DNA of 47,939 nucleotides from Camelimonas fluminis. GTDB taxonomy: Bacteria; Pseudomonadota; Alphaproteobacteria; Rhizobiales; Beijerinckiaceae. This document shows positions 1 to 7,171 of this stretch, piece after piece (the first letter of the stretch is position 1; each line of letters starts with the position of its first letter). The translations under genes and the position numbers were made by a program. The notes beneath the pieces are model-generated. The model had not been told where the DNA came from and did no database searches. It saw nothing but the letters and a program-made list of their open reading frames with translations. Location of the stretch: positions 315,221 to 363,159 of the forward strand of contig NZ_BNCG01000001.1 of assembly GCF_014656355.1 (NCBI RefSeq), read 5' to 3'.

Positions 1-599
1 ATAATGCGGCTGCGCGGACCCACGTAGATCGGGCCGGTGTTCTGCGTTGACATGACGCCCTGCACGCCCATGGAGACGGTGACATCGCCGATCTCGGTGG
101 GCGTGACCACGTCAGCCTGGATGCGACCGTAAGTGAAGGCCCCCGACTGGCCCTTGCCGCCGATCTGTACGCCGGCGCCGACGCGCCCGCCCACGTGAAT
201 GCAGGCTGCGGTTCCCTTCACCCGATAGAAGCCGGGGCCGCGCTCGGGGCAGGGCTCCGCGCCCCACAGATCCGGGATATACGGCCGGCGCGGAAACGCC
301 GCGGGCGAATCATAGCTGGCGAGGCGCGGCAGCTCGGGCGTCGCCGGAGGCTGGCGGAACAGATCAGGCGAGCGATCAAGGCCGAAGGCCTTGACGACAT
401 CCGGCGCTGCGCCGAGGCGCGGGGCGGGCGTGGACGTTGGCTGTTGCGAGAAGCTGAAAAAGCTGGGCGGCTCGGGCGGACTGGCCAGCGCCGGTGAGAG
501 AAGGACGATGAGCGCCCCTGCGGCGAGCGCCGGCAGCGGGAGCTTGCGCGTGATTGCCCGTCGGGCAGGGGCCGTCCGGCTGATGGTCATGATTGGCAT
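1..599 (-). CDS. Porin-like outer-membrane protein, N-terminal part (runs off the window)
   Basis: The frame is open from an ATG at 599 (a second in-frame ATG is at 590) to the window edge, so the 3' end is missing. The N-terminus is a signal peptide: basic residues, a hydrophobic stretch (PALAAGALIVLLSPALA) and an Ala-x-Ala cleavage site. A proline-rich linker of about 80 residues follows. Next comes CPERGPGFYRVKGTAACIHV and GGRV, which resembles the start of Rhizobiales POR2 porins (a Cys pair around a GxGF..GT motif, then GGRVRA). The remainder alternates like beta strands. Inference: a porin or porin-derived outer-membrane protein. The long linker is unusual for a POR2 porin, so a divergent relative is possible. 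A GGGG stretch about 8 nt before the ATG at 599 is the only Shine-Dalgarno candidate. Confidence 0.6.
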   Translation of the reverse strand, partial: MPIMTISRTAPARRAITRKLPLPALAAGALIVLLSPALASPPEPPSFFSFSQQPTSTPAPRLGAAPDVVKAFGLDRSPDLFRQPPATPELPRLASYDSPAAFPRRPYIPDLWGAEPCPERGPGFYRVKGTAACIHVGGRVGAGVQIGGKGQSGAFTYGRIQADVVTPTEIGDVTVSMGVQGVMSTQNTGPIYVGPRSRI

Positions 600-1000
600 C
601 TGCTACCCCGCATTTCCGGCTGGCGCTCCGTTAACGGCAACGTCAGCAGTAACAGGCGCGGGCAGGATAACCGGGACCAGGCGCGGGCTCAAATGGCTAT
701 TTCACGCAGCAGGTTGAGGCGGGCGCGCCGTGCGCCGGCCCCTGGCGTCATGTCCGCGCGAGCGGTGCGGGGCCAATCTAACAAGCGATCAATTGCCATC
801 AACAGGCCAGGCCGCTGGCGCAAAAGATAATTCTGCCCTGAAGCCAGGAATGTCAGCCAGAATCGTTCAAAAATCATCTGGCGCCAAAAATAACATGTTG
901 CACCGCTCCGAACGTGGTCGTATGAATCAGGTACGACGCAGTATCCGAACGGAACGCGTGTTCCGGAGCAACGGTTTGCGATCAGGCCGGTGAGTAGGCC
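600..1000. other. Intergenic region, no gene seen
   Basis: This separates the porin-like gene from the small RNA. Short open frames on both strands lack ribosome binding sites and have no recognisable protein. It should hold the promoter of the porin-like gene, but I could not pick out convincing -35 and -10 elements. Confidence 0.5.
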
Positions 1001-1029
1001 AAAAAAAAGGCCACGTCAGAGACGCGGCC
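1001..1029 (-). terminator. Rho-independent terminator of the small RNA
   Basis: GGCC-A-CGTC (1009-1017) pairs with GACG-C-GGCC (1021-1029) around an AGA loop, with one internal mismatch. On the minus strand it is followed by eight T (1001-1008). Confidence 0.85.
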
Positions 1030-1082
1030 ATAAAGTCTAGGGAGGAAACGCCCAAGGAGGGCTGCAGCATCGCTGCTGCAAA
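1001..1082 (-). ncRNA. Alpha-r8 (MmgR-like) trans-acting small RNA
   Basis: On the minus strand an RNA of about 80 nt can be drawn. It has a 5' hairpin (1063-1068 pairing with 1075-1080), then an unpaired purine-poor segment with TTTCCTCCCT (1039-1048) preceded by CCTCCTTGGGCG, and finally an intrinsic terminator. The 10-nt UUUCCUCCCU core is the hallmark I know for the alphaproteobacterial alpha-r8 sRNA family, whose Sinorhizobium member MmgR (about 77 nt) limits polyhydroxybutyrate accumulation. The core is complementary to Shine-Dalgarno sequences, so base pairing at ribosome binding sites is the expected mode of action. A good sigma70-type promoter lies at the right distance upstream. Family membership rests on motif, length and architecture recalled by eye; no covariance model was run. 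Confidence 0.75.
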
Positions 1083-1086
1083 GTCT

Positions 1087-1115
1087 CTATACGCGTTCTC
1101 CCGATTCCTCGCAAG
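1087..1115 (-). promoter_or_regulatory. Sigma70-type promoter of the small RNA
   Basis: Read on the minus strand, a -35 CTTGCG (1110-1115) is separated by exactly 17 nt from a -10 GTATAG (1087-1092). Transcription should begin near 1080-1083, just before the 5' hairpin of the small RNA. The CTTG-type -35 is common in alphaproteobacteria. Confidence 0.7.
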
Positions 1116-1834
1116 CTATTTGCGACAGGAACGCTGTCCTTTTTCGCTGGGCGCCTATGTGTCCGGTGCATGACGCTTTGGCCAGGCAATATCGGCCGAC
1201 TTCATTCTGAAATTCGCGTGTTGGATGGGCCTGCTGATGGCGGCGGGGCCTTGCCGTGCTTCGTTGGAGGACGCCTCCGCCCACCCTGGCAATGATGGGA
1301 CATGCCATGACGCCAGGGCCCAATCAGCCTGCCGCGCCAGGCCTGCCTGAAGGGGCGGGAGGCGGCCCCTGCGGCGCTGGCTTTTCCCGCAAGGACATCC
1401 GTCATACGAATTCGCGCGCCGATCGCGGACGCATCAGCGCCCTGGCAATCAGTGAGCCGCGAATTGCTGGCGCGCCGTCCGGCACCCGGTCCGGGGGGAC
1501 GGACGGCGGCTGTGGTGTTAACGCCCATTCGGGGAAAGCGGAAACCACGCCAACAAAAAGCGCCAGATCAACAAGTGGGGCATTCCAACCGGCGTTTATC
1601 GGAATGCGCCTGCGTGAGAGGCCGCTGTGGTCGCGGCGACCGCCGCTGTGGGCCGCGGGATGCCCTGATATGGAAGGCAGGGGCGTCCGTTGCCCCTGAA
1701 GACCGATAACTCGCCCGTCTCGGGACTGCATGAACGGGGAGGTCGGCTGGCCATCTGGGCCGGTTCCAGTCCGCGGGAGCCTGGCCCGTTCTGTCTTGCC
1801 ACAACCGGCGTGCATCAATCAACTGTATTCCGGA
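1116..1834. other. Intergenic region of about 720 bp, no gene seen
   Basis: Overlapping frames occur on both strands but are Arg/Pro/Gly-rich, lack ribosome binding sites and show no known family. A small hairpin, CAGGGGC with GCCCCTG, lies at 1678-1698 without a T tract. I see no RNA gene or repeat. Confidence 0.5.
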
Positions 1835-1862
1835 CAAAAGAAAAGCCGCCCGGAGGCGGCTT
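1835..1862 (-). terminator. Terminator of the F0 ATP synthase operon
   Basis: An 8-bp perfect stem (1843-1850 with 1855-1862, AAGCCGCC/GGCGGCTT) with a 4-nt loop is followed on the minus strand by TTTCTTTTGT. It lies 43 nt past the atpF stop. Confidence 0.88.
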
Positions 1863-1904
1863 GTCTGGTGCGTCTGCACTGTAAGGGCCCGGTTGCCCGG
1901 CGCG

Positions 1905-2393
1905 TCAGTGCGTGAACGCGCCCCGGATCTGGCTGACGCCGCTGCGGACCAGCGCTTCGGCGGTCTCGCCCTGGGTGCGCTGGCGCAGGATGACCTCGGC
2001 GGCGCGCAGGCCAGCGTCGGCGGCGGCGGAGCGGACCTCAGACGTCGCCTGGGCTTCAGCCTGAGCGATTTTGGCTTCGGCGGCGGCGGTGCGGCCGGCC
2101 ACGAACTCGGCCAGACGGTTGTGCGCCTCCTGGGAGACGCGCGCGGCCTCATCGCGGGCGGCGGCGACGATCTCGCCAGCTTCCTTCTCGGCTTCACGAC
2201 GCTTGGTCATGTACTCGTCGCGCAGGGCGCGGGCCTCGGCCGACAGGCGACGGGCTTCCTCAAGCTCGGTGGCGATCCGCTGGCCGCGCTTGTCGAGCAG
2301 ATTGCCGATCGTCTTGAAGCCACCCATCCACGCCGCAATGCCGAGGAGGATGAAGAACGCGACGGCGACCCAGAATTCGGGCGTATTCCACAT
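1905..2393 (-). CDS. atpF: F0F1 ATP synthase subunit b
   Basis: This 162-residue protein has one N-terminal membrane helix (about residues 6-26) followed by a long charged Ala/Glu/Arg-rich coiled coil, the layout of the peripheral stalk subunit b. The stalk holds F1 against rotation by linking subunit a in the membrane to delta and alpha on F1. The MWNTPEFWVAVAFFI start is typical of the alphaproteobacterial b subunit. It is the last gene of atpI-atpB-atpE-b'-b, 115 nt after b', and a terminator follows. The F1 genes are not in this window; in alphaproteobacteria they usually lie in a separate operon. Confidence 0.96.
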   Translation of the reverse strand: MWNTPEFWVAVAFFILLGIAAWMGGFKTIGNLLDKRGQRIATELEEARRLSAEARALRDEYMTKRREAEKEAGEIVAAARDEAARVSQEAHNRLAEFVAGRTAAAEAKIAQAEAQATSEVRSAAADAGLRAAEVILRQRTQGETAEALVRSGVSQIRGAFTH

Positions 2394-2508
2394 CGCTTTT
2401 ACTCCTGAAAAGCGCCCGTTCAGCTGATCAGCAGCGAGCGCCCGAATTCCGGTAAATGTTGAAACCCACGTCAGGCGAAGGGCAGTGAAGCCCTCCGGCC
2501 ATTGTGGG

Positions 2509-3054
2509 TCAGACCGCCGCGCTGTCCAGGGCGGCGTCGACTTCCGCGCGAGCCGGAGCGGCGCCGGTCAGACGCTCGACAATGGTCGAGGCGGCTTCCG
2601 CGGCGATGTCGCGGACATTGGCCATGGCGGCGGCGGCGTTGACGCGGATGGTTTCTTCCGCCGAAGCAATCTTCTGGTTCAGATCGGCTTCAAGCGCCTT
2701 GCGGCGGGCTTCGAACTCCGCGGCCATTTCCTCGCGGGCCTGATGGGCGATGGCCTGCGCGTTGGCGCGGGCGTCGGCGAGGGCCTTTTCATAAGCCGTG
2801 ACGGCTTCCTCTGACTCGGCGCGCAGCCTCTGCGCTTCGGCCAGATCGCCGGTAATCTTGCTGTGACGCTCGTCAAGCACCCTGGCAATGCGCGGCAGGG
2901 CGATGCGGGACATCAGGAAATAGAGCACGGCGAAGGAGATCAGCACCCAGAAAATCTGCGACGCGAAGGTCGCGCTTTCGAAGGGCGGAAATGCGATCGC
3001 GCCGTGGACCTCATTGGCCACTGCCGTCGAGGCGGTATGGGTAGGGCTAGCCAT
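2509..3054 (-). CDS. atpF2: F0F1 ATP synthase subunit b'
   Basis: This 181-residue b-like protein begins with about 20 polar residues. A membrane helix follows (about 31-49, ASQIFWVLISFAVLYFLMSR) and then the conserved LPRIARVLDERHSKI and a long coiled coil. Alphaproteobacteria and other photosynthetic-type F0 complexes use a b/b' heterodimer, and the longer N-terminus marks this copy as b'. It pairs with the b subunit encoded just downstream. The upstream gap to atpE is about 305 nt, unusually long for this operon. Confidence 0.95.
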   Translation of the reverse strand: MASPTHTASTAVANEVHGAIAFPPFESATFASQIFWVLISFAVLYFLMSRIALPRIARVLDERHSKITGDLAEAQRLRAESEEAVTAYEKALADARANAQAIAHQAREEMAAEFEARRKALEADLNQKIASAEETIRVNAAAAMANVRDIAAEAASTIVERLTGAAPARAEVDAALDSAAV

Positions 3055-3359
3055 GCGACCTAATCCTCAGGCGGAACCGGCTGGTTCGCTGCCCGCACAG
3101 GCGGGATTGCTTTTGTCGGCTCAGGATCACCGTGTCGCCAGGGCGTCCTGTTCGCCAGGGCGTCTTGGCCGAAATCCTGTCCGTATATTGGCCAGAGCCT
3201 CCGCGCCGGGCGTCGCCGCCTGCATGGGAACCTCCAGCCTGTCCAACGCCTGGCGCCGTCGCCGCCCGGTCCCTGTGGTTCCGGACGACGCCTTGGCTCC
3301 AACGCGCCAGGTAGACTGGCCCGGGAATGGACGCTGGGCGACCACTCCCGATGCGTCAA
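3055..3359. other. 305-bp gap inside the F0 operon
   Basis: This lies between atpE and b'. A frame of 99 codons on the minus strand opens with TTG right after the atpE stop and nearly fills the gap. Its product is Arg/Pro-rich, has no ribosome binding site and matches no family I know, so I do not call it. A 13-bp exact direct repeat, TCGCCAGGGCGTC, occurs at 3135-3147 and 3152-3164. Confidence 0.5.
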
Positions 3360-3587
3360 TCAGACTGCGAACAGCAGCAGCAGCGCGATCAGCAGCGAGA
3401 AGATGCCCAGGGCTTCGGTCAGCGCGAAGCCGAGGAGCAGGGTGCCCTGCTGGCCGGCGGCAGCCGACGGATTGCGCAGCGCGCCCGAGAGGAACTGGCC
3501 GAACAGGTTGCCGAGGGCGAGAGCAGCGCCTGCCATGCCGAAGCAAGCGAGACCAGCGCCGATGTACTTGGCTGCAACGGGATCCAT
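3360..3587 (-). CDS. atpE: F0F1 ATP synthase subunit c (proteolipid ring)
   Basis: At 75 residues this is the usual length for subunit c. There are two hydrophobic helices around a polar loop ([15 protein letters not shown]). The proton-carrying carboxylate is Glu58 in [11 protein letters not shown]. The ring rotates as protons pass between it and subunit a. The start ATG at 3587 is set by an AGGAG 7 nt upstream; the frame extends further upstream but begins overlapping atpB. It follows atpB by 38 nt. Confidence 0.97.
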   Translation of the reverse strand: MDPVAAKYIGAGLACFGMAGAALALGNLFGQFLSGALRNPSAAAGQQGTLLLGFALTEALGIFSLLIALLLLFAV

Positions 3588-3625
3588 TTGAAAACTCCTG
3601 GTCGAAAAAGTTGGAGAGACTGGGA

Positions 3626-4375
3626 TCAATGATGGCCCGGATGGAGCGCATCGTTGAGGTAGATCGTTGTCAGGGTGGCGAACACATAGGCTTGCAGCGC
3701 CGCGACAAGGAACTCGAGAGCGGTCAGAGCGATGGCCAGCGCCAGCGGCAGCGGCGACAGCACCGCCCACGCGCCGGCCGTCAGCAGGGTCACCACGAAA
3801 CCGGCGAAGATCTTCAGGGCGATGTGGCCGGCCAGCATGTTGGCGAAGAGACGAACAGACAGGCTGATCGGACGCGACACAAACGAGACAATCTCGACAG
3901 CCACCAGCAGCGGCAGCAGCCAGCCCGGCACGCCCGACGGCACGAACAGCCTCAGGAAGCCAAAGCCATGGCGGTAGAAGCCGTAAATGATGACAGTGCC
4001 GATCACCAGGGCCGCAAGGCAGAAGGTGACGATGATGTGGCTGGTGACGGTGAAGCCGTACGGCAGCATGCCGAGCATGTTGAGAACCAGCACGAACATG
4101 AACAGCGAGAACACGAAGGGGAAAAACTTCATCCCTTCCGTTCCGGCGCTATTTCGCACCGTTGTCGCCACAAATTCGTACAGACTTTCGACGATGGACT
4201 GCATGCGACCGGGCACGACGGCGGCGCGACCGATGCCGCCGATCATCAGGACAGCGGTCAGCGCGACGGCGACCCACATGTAAATCGCCGAATTCGTCAC
4301 AGCGATCTCATGGGCGCCGGCGTGGCCAAGCGTCACGATATTCTTGATCTGGAACTGATGGATCGGATCAGCCAT
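3626..4375 (-). CDS. atpB: F0F1 ATP synthase subunit a
   Basis: This 249-residue polytopic membrane protein forms the proton half-channels against the c ring. The essential arginine is Arg175 in [19 protein letters not shown], the family signature. Other typical segments are the [13 protein letters not shown] start and [16 protein letters not shown]. It lies between atpI and atpE in the expected order. The length matches alphaproteobacterial relatives (about 250). Confidence 0.97.
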   Translation of the reverse strand: MADPIHQFQIKNIVTLGHAGAHEIAVTNSAIYMWVAVALTAVLMIGGIGRAAVVPGRMQSIVESLYEFVATTVRNSAGTEGMKFFPFVFSLFMFVLVLNMLGMLPYGFTVTSHIIVTFCLAALVIGTVIIYGFYRHGFGFLRLFVPSGVPGWLLPLLVAVEIVSFVSRPISLSVRLFANMLAGHIALKIFAGFVVTLLTAGAWAVLSPLPLALAIALTALEFLVAALQAYVFATLTTIYLNDALHPGHH

Positions 4376-4519
4376 GGCCCGTCAGGTCCCCTTCCTGTCG
4401 CCTCGCAACGCCCCGCCAGGCCCAAACGCCTTACGGTCCGTTCATAATGTCAATCGATCAGCGCTCGTTAGCCTATCCAGACTTCAAGCGCCAGACCGTG
4501 CGGTTCACACAATCGGTTT

Positions 4520-4909
4520 TTATTGCCCGGCGCCGTCTTTTTTATCTGACGGAACCTGCAGTTGTCCGGTTGCGCGCATAACGTTGTAGACGCCGGTCAA
4601 GAAGCCCAGCATCAAAAATACAATCAGTCCCCAGGGGGACACGCCCAGAAAGCGGTCCATCGACCAGCCAATGAGCCCGCCGGCGGCGACGCCAGCGATG
4701 AATTCAGCGGAGAGGCGAAAAGCCCGCCCCAGCGGCGATGGGCCAGAAGCAGCCTGTTTCGCCGCGTCCGCAGCCGCCTTGCGCGTCTCTACCTCATGAA
4801 CAGCATCGAGCTTCGCGCCGAGGCGTTTCATCCGGAGGGCAAGATCGGAATCCGCCGCAGGCTGCTCGCCCGCGTGTGTGTTCCGCCTGTCCGGCCCGTC
4901 GTTGCTCAT
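4520..4909 (-). CDS. atpI: ATP synthase accessory protein AtpI
   Basis: This 129-residue protein has a charged N-terminal half and two membrane helices, FIAGVAAGGLIGWSMDRF and WGLIVFLMLGFLTGVYNVM, the AtpI/ATPase_gene1 pattern. AtpI assists assembly of the c ring and may move Mg2+. The start is the ATG at 4909 (MSNDGPDRRN); frames further upstream overlap the promoter. It is the first gene of the F0 operon. The Shine-Dalgarno is weak (GAGGG about 12 nt upstream). Confidence 0.92.
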   Translation of the reverse strand: MSNDGPDRRNTHAGEQPAADSDLALRMKRLGAKLDAVHEVETRKAAADAAKQAASGPSPLGRAFRLSAEFIAGVAAGGLIGWSMDRFLGVSPWGLIVFLMLGFLTGVYNVMRATGQLQVPSDKKDGAGQ

Positions 4910-4968
4910 GGAGAAGCCGCCCTCTGTCCGCAAGGCCTGAGTCCAGAATTTCCCCATAAGCCGGCGGC

Positions 4969-4997
4969 ACCATAATTTTTGCACTTTCCGGTGTCAA
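4969..4997 (-). promoter_or_regulatory. Promoter of the F0 ATP synthase operon
   Basis: On the minus strand a perfect -35 TTGACA (4992-4997) and a -10 TATGGT (4969-4974) are separated by exactly 17 nt. The predicted start of transcription is near 4962, giving a leader of about 50 nt before atpI. The DNA just upstream is A+T rich and contains four tandem TAAA units, which could act like an UP element. Confidence 0.8.
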
Positions 4998-5310
4998 GGC
5001 TCGGAAAATCTATGCAAGTTATTGTAAATAAATAAATAAATTCATTTGGTGAATTGTGGCGGGGCAGCGGCTTGCGACATCGCTGCGACTCTTTGCGCCC
5101 CTGGGGAATGCCGGTGACGGCGCGACATGGACGAAAATGCGGTGAAACAGATTCGGGATTTCGCCGCATCCGGTTGATTTGGCGCGCCTTTCCACCTTTG
5201 GCCGCGTGATCGACGGCTGGGGCGGCGGTTGCCGGTCACATTTCCCGGCGGATCGCGGCGAATCTTCCGGGTCCGGGCATGGCGCTCGTTGGTGGAGGCG
5301 ATCAGCCGAC
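4998..5310. other. Intergenic region with (TAAA)4 tract
   Basis: No gene seen between the F0 promoter and the dsbA terminator. The only feature is a run of four TAAA units at 5025-5040 in an A+T-rich patch that stands out against the GC-rich background and flanks the F0 promoter. Confidence 0.6.
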
Positions 5311-5338
5311 AAAAAAGCCGGCTCCCGCGGGAGCCGGC
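5311..5338 (-). terminator. Terminator after the dsbA-family gene
   Basis: A 10-bp perfect GC-rich stem (5317-5326 with 5329-5338) is followed on the minus strand by six T (5311-5316), 25 nt after the stop codon. Confidence 0.9.
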
Positions 5339-5363
5339 CGTCTCTTTGCGCCCGCGGGCAGAA

Positions 5364-6005
5364 TCACTCGCCGAGCAGCGGCTTCAGTTCCTTGTCCAGG
5401 TCGGACATGGACAGGGCGCCGCGAACCATCTTGCCGTTGATGAAGAAGGTTGGCGTGGAGCCAACGCCCAGCTTTTGGGCGCGTTCGCGAACCGCGTTCA
5501 CCCCGTCCAGCAGCTTCTGGTCCGCCAGGCAGCTTTCCACCTTCTCCCGGGTGAAGCCCGCCTGCCTGAGGAGGTTGACCAGTCCATCCAGAGGCTTGTC
5601 GGTGGCCGCCCAGTCGTTCTGGCGGGAGAACAGCAGGTCGGTGACCGGATAGTATTTGTCATTGCCCTCGCAGCGGGCGAGCACGAAGCCGCCGGCGGCG
5701 AGGGGATCGAGCGGGAATTCACGCAGGGTGAAGCGCACCTTGCCGGTGTCGATGTATTTCTTCTTGAATTCCGGGAAGGTGTTGTTGTGGAAGTCAGCGC
5801 AATGCGAGCAGGTCAGCGAGGCGTATTCGATGACATGAACTTTGGCGCTCTTGTCCCCCAGCGTCACGTCGCCGAGCGGGCCGGCCTCGGCAAGGTCCTG
5901 GGCGCTGACGGTTTGCGCCATCGCCGGGGCGAGTCCCAGGCCGCCGGCTACGGCAAGGGCTGAACCAACGGCCATGGTTTCCAGCAGTCGGCGGCGTGTG
6001 ATCAT
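5364..6005 (-). CDS. DsbA-family thiol:disulfide oxidoreductase, exported
   Basis: This 213-residue protein begins with a Tat-like signal (MITRRRLLETMAVG, then a hydrophobic stretch to APAMA at about residue 30). A thioredoxin fold carrying the redox motif Cys66-Ser-His-Cys69 (YASLTCSHCADFHNNTFPEF) follows, with the cis-proline at 185 in GSTPTFFING. It should form or exchange disulfides in periplasmic proteins. The CSHC active site differs from the classic CPHC, as in other alphaproteobacterial DsbA-like (BdbD-type) proteins. The start at 6005 has an AGGAG 6 nt upstream. It follows dciA on the same strand. In many Rhizobiales smc comes next; here the F0 operon does. Confidence 0.88.
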   Translation of the reverse strand: MITRRRLLETMAVGSALAVAGGLGLAPAMAQTVSAQDLAEAGPLGDVTLGDKSAKVHVIEYASLTCSHCADFHNNTFPEFKKKYIDTGKVRFTLREFPLDPLAAGGFVLARCEGNDKYYPVTDLLFSRQNDWAATDKPLDGLVNLLRQAGFTREKVESCLADQKLLDGVNAVRERAQKLGVGSTPTFFINGKMVRGALSMSDLDKELKPLLGE

Positions 6006-6293
6006 CTCATGCTCCTGGCCGGGGCTGCCGGCTTTACAAAATTCACGAGGGACGATCGCGGCCAGATCTCCGCCGCGTCGGTTCGGTTGGTCGTCCACGC
6101 GCGGCTGGCGTTCGCGACGCTGGCGCATGGACCCTGGGCGAAGGTAATTCCCGCCAGAATTCAGGCGGAAGCATGTCTGAAGCGCAGGCCTGGATCAATC
6201 ATTGACCTGGCGAATGGACGGGGACCCCGCAGCGCCGTCGTGCTGTCAACAGCCGAAGCGGCCAGAGCGCGGGGCCAGGCGTCAGGGCCTGGC

Positions 6294-6794
6294 TCAGCCG
6301 GGGCCTGGCTGGCTGAGGACGGCGGCGCCAAGTCGGGTCAGGGCGCCGCGCAGGCGTTCGTCTTCAACGCGGGCGGTTAGCGATTCGGCCTGTTGCTGCG
6401 CCTGCGGATCAATGGCCGGAGCCGGTGGCGGCGGGGCCGGGCGCGGCGGCGACCCCTGACGAATGAGGATTTTGCCGATGCAGCGCCAGCCGAAGTGGGC
6501 GTTGATGCGCTCGATGATCACGGGCGCGGTGTGCTGCAGCTCAAGGGCAAAGGCGCTGCTCGCCAGCACCTCGAGCGTCGCCGGAGTTTTTGGGGCGTCG
6601 CCATGGCGGGGCTGGCGCGGCCAGTTGATGCGCAGGGGCCGCGCATATTGCGCCAGGCGCGGGCCGACGATGTCCTCCCACGCCAGCAGGATATCGCTGG
6701 CGGCAAACCCTTGAGCCGCCAGCGCCTTGTCGAGACAGCGGTCGAGCAGGTCGGCAAGGGGAACCGGGCGGGAGGAGCGGGCGGGAGGGCTCAT
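6294..6794 (-). CDS. dciA: DciA-like DnaB helicase loader (DUF721)
   Basis: This 166-residue protein has the DUF721/DciA pattern: a helical start (LADLLDRCLDKALAAQGFA), DILLAWEDIVGPRLAQYARP, a beta segment with TLEVLASSAFALELQH and IIERINAHFGWRCIGKI. A proline-rich linker and a short tail follow. DciA is the ancestral bacterial protein that loads the replicative helicase DnaB where DnaC/DnaI is absent. The start at 6794 was chosen because homology begins directly after it. It is divergent from mutY and probably co-transcribed with the dsbA-family gene, the usual neighbourhood in Rhizobiales. Confidence 0.85.
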   Translation of the reverse strand: MSPPARSSRPVPLADLLDRCLDKALAAQGFAASDILLAWEDIVGPRLAQYARPLRINWPRQPRHGDAPKTPATLEVLASSAFALELQHTAPVIIERINAHFGWRCIGKILIRQGSPPRPAPPPPAPAIDPQAQQQAESLTARVEDERLRGALTRLGAAVLSQPGPG

Positions 6795-7171
6795 GACATG
6801 ATGCTCATGGCGTTGTCGCGCGTCCCGGCGCGGGGCCGACCGTGCGCTACACGACGTATTTGTATATGCCTGCGACGGCGCGCTGGATAGCGCTATCGGC
6901 GCGGGAGAGCGTTTTCGGACAGCGACGACGCCGGTCCGGCTGGGCCGGGGCGGTTTGTCGGGTCGCCCGACGCGGTTTGCATCGGCAGTTTTCATGCGGG
7001 AATTTTCATGACGGCGGATTGTTCGTGACGCGTACGCCCCGGTTGCCATCCCCCGGACGTGGCCAGAATGGCGCGCGGGCCTTTGCCGCCCGGCGACGCG
7101 GCGCCGCGAAGCCGGCGCCGGTCGATGCGGCGGCCGCGCCCGCGCCGCCGGATCAGGAATCGTTGCTCCAT
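6795..7171. other. Divergent intergenic region between dciA and mutY
   Basis: About 380 bp with no other gene. The mutY frame is open through part of it: an in-frame GTG at 7025 could add about 49 residues, but that stretch is low-complexity Arg/Pro/Ala and lacks a ribosome binding site. No clear promoter motif was found. Confidence 0.5.

Noticed and set aside
1256-1818. Overlapping frames of 108-147 codons in the gap before the F0 terminator
   Set aside because: They overlap each other on both strands, lack ribosome binding sites and have a composition typical of translated non-coding GC-rich DNA.
3060-3359. A 99-codon frame filling the atpE-b' gap
   Set aside because: It starts with TTG, has no ribosome binding site, is Arg/Pro-rich and matches no known F0 accessory protein.
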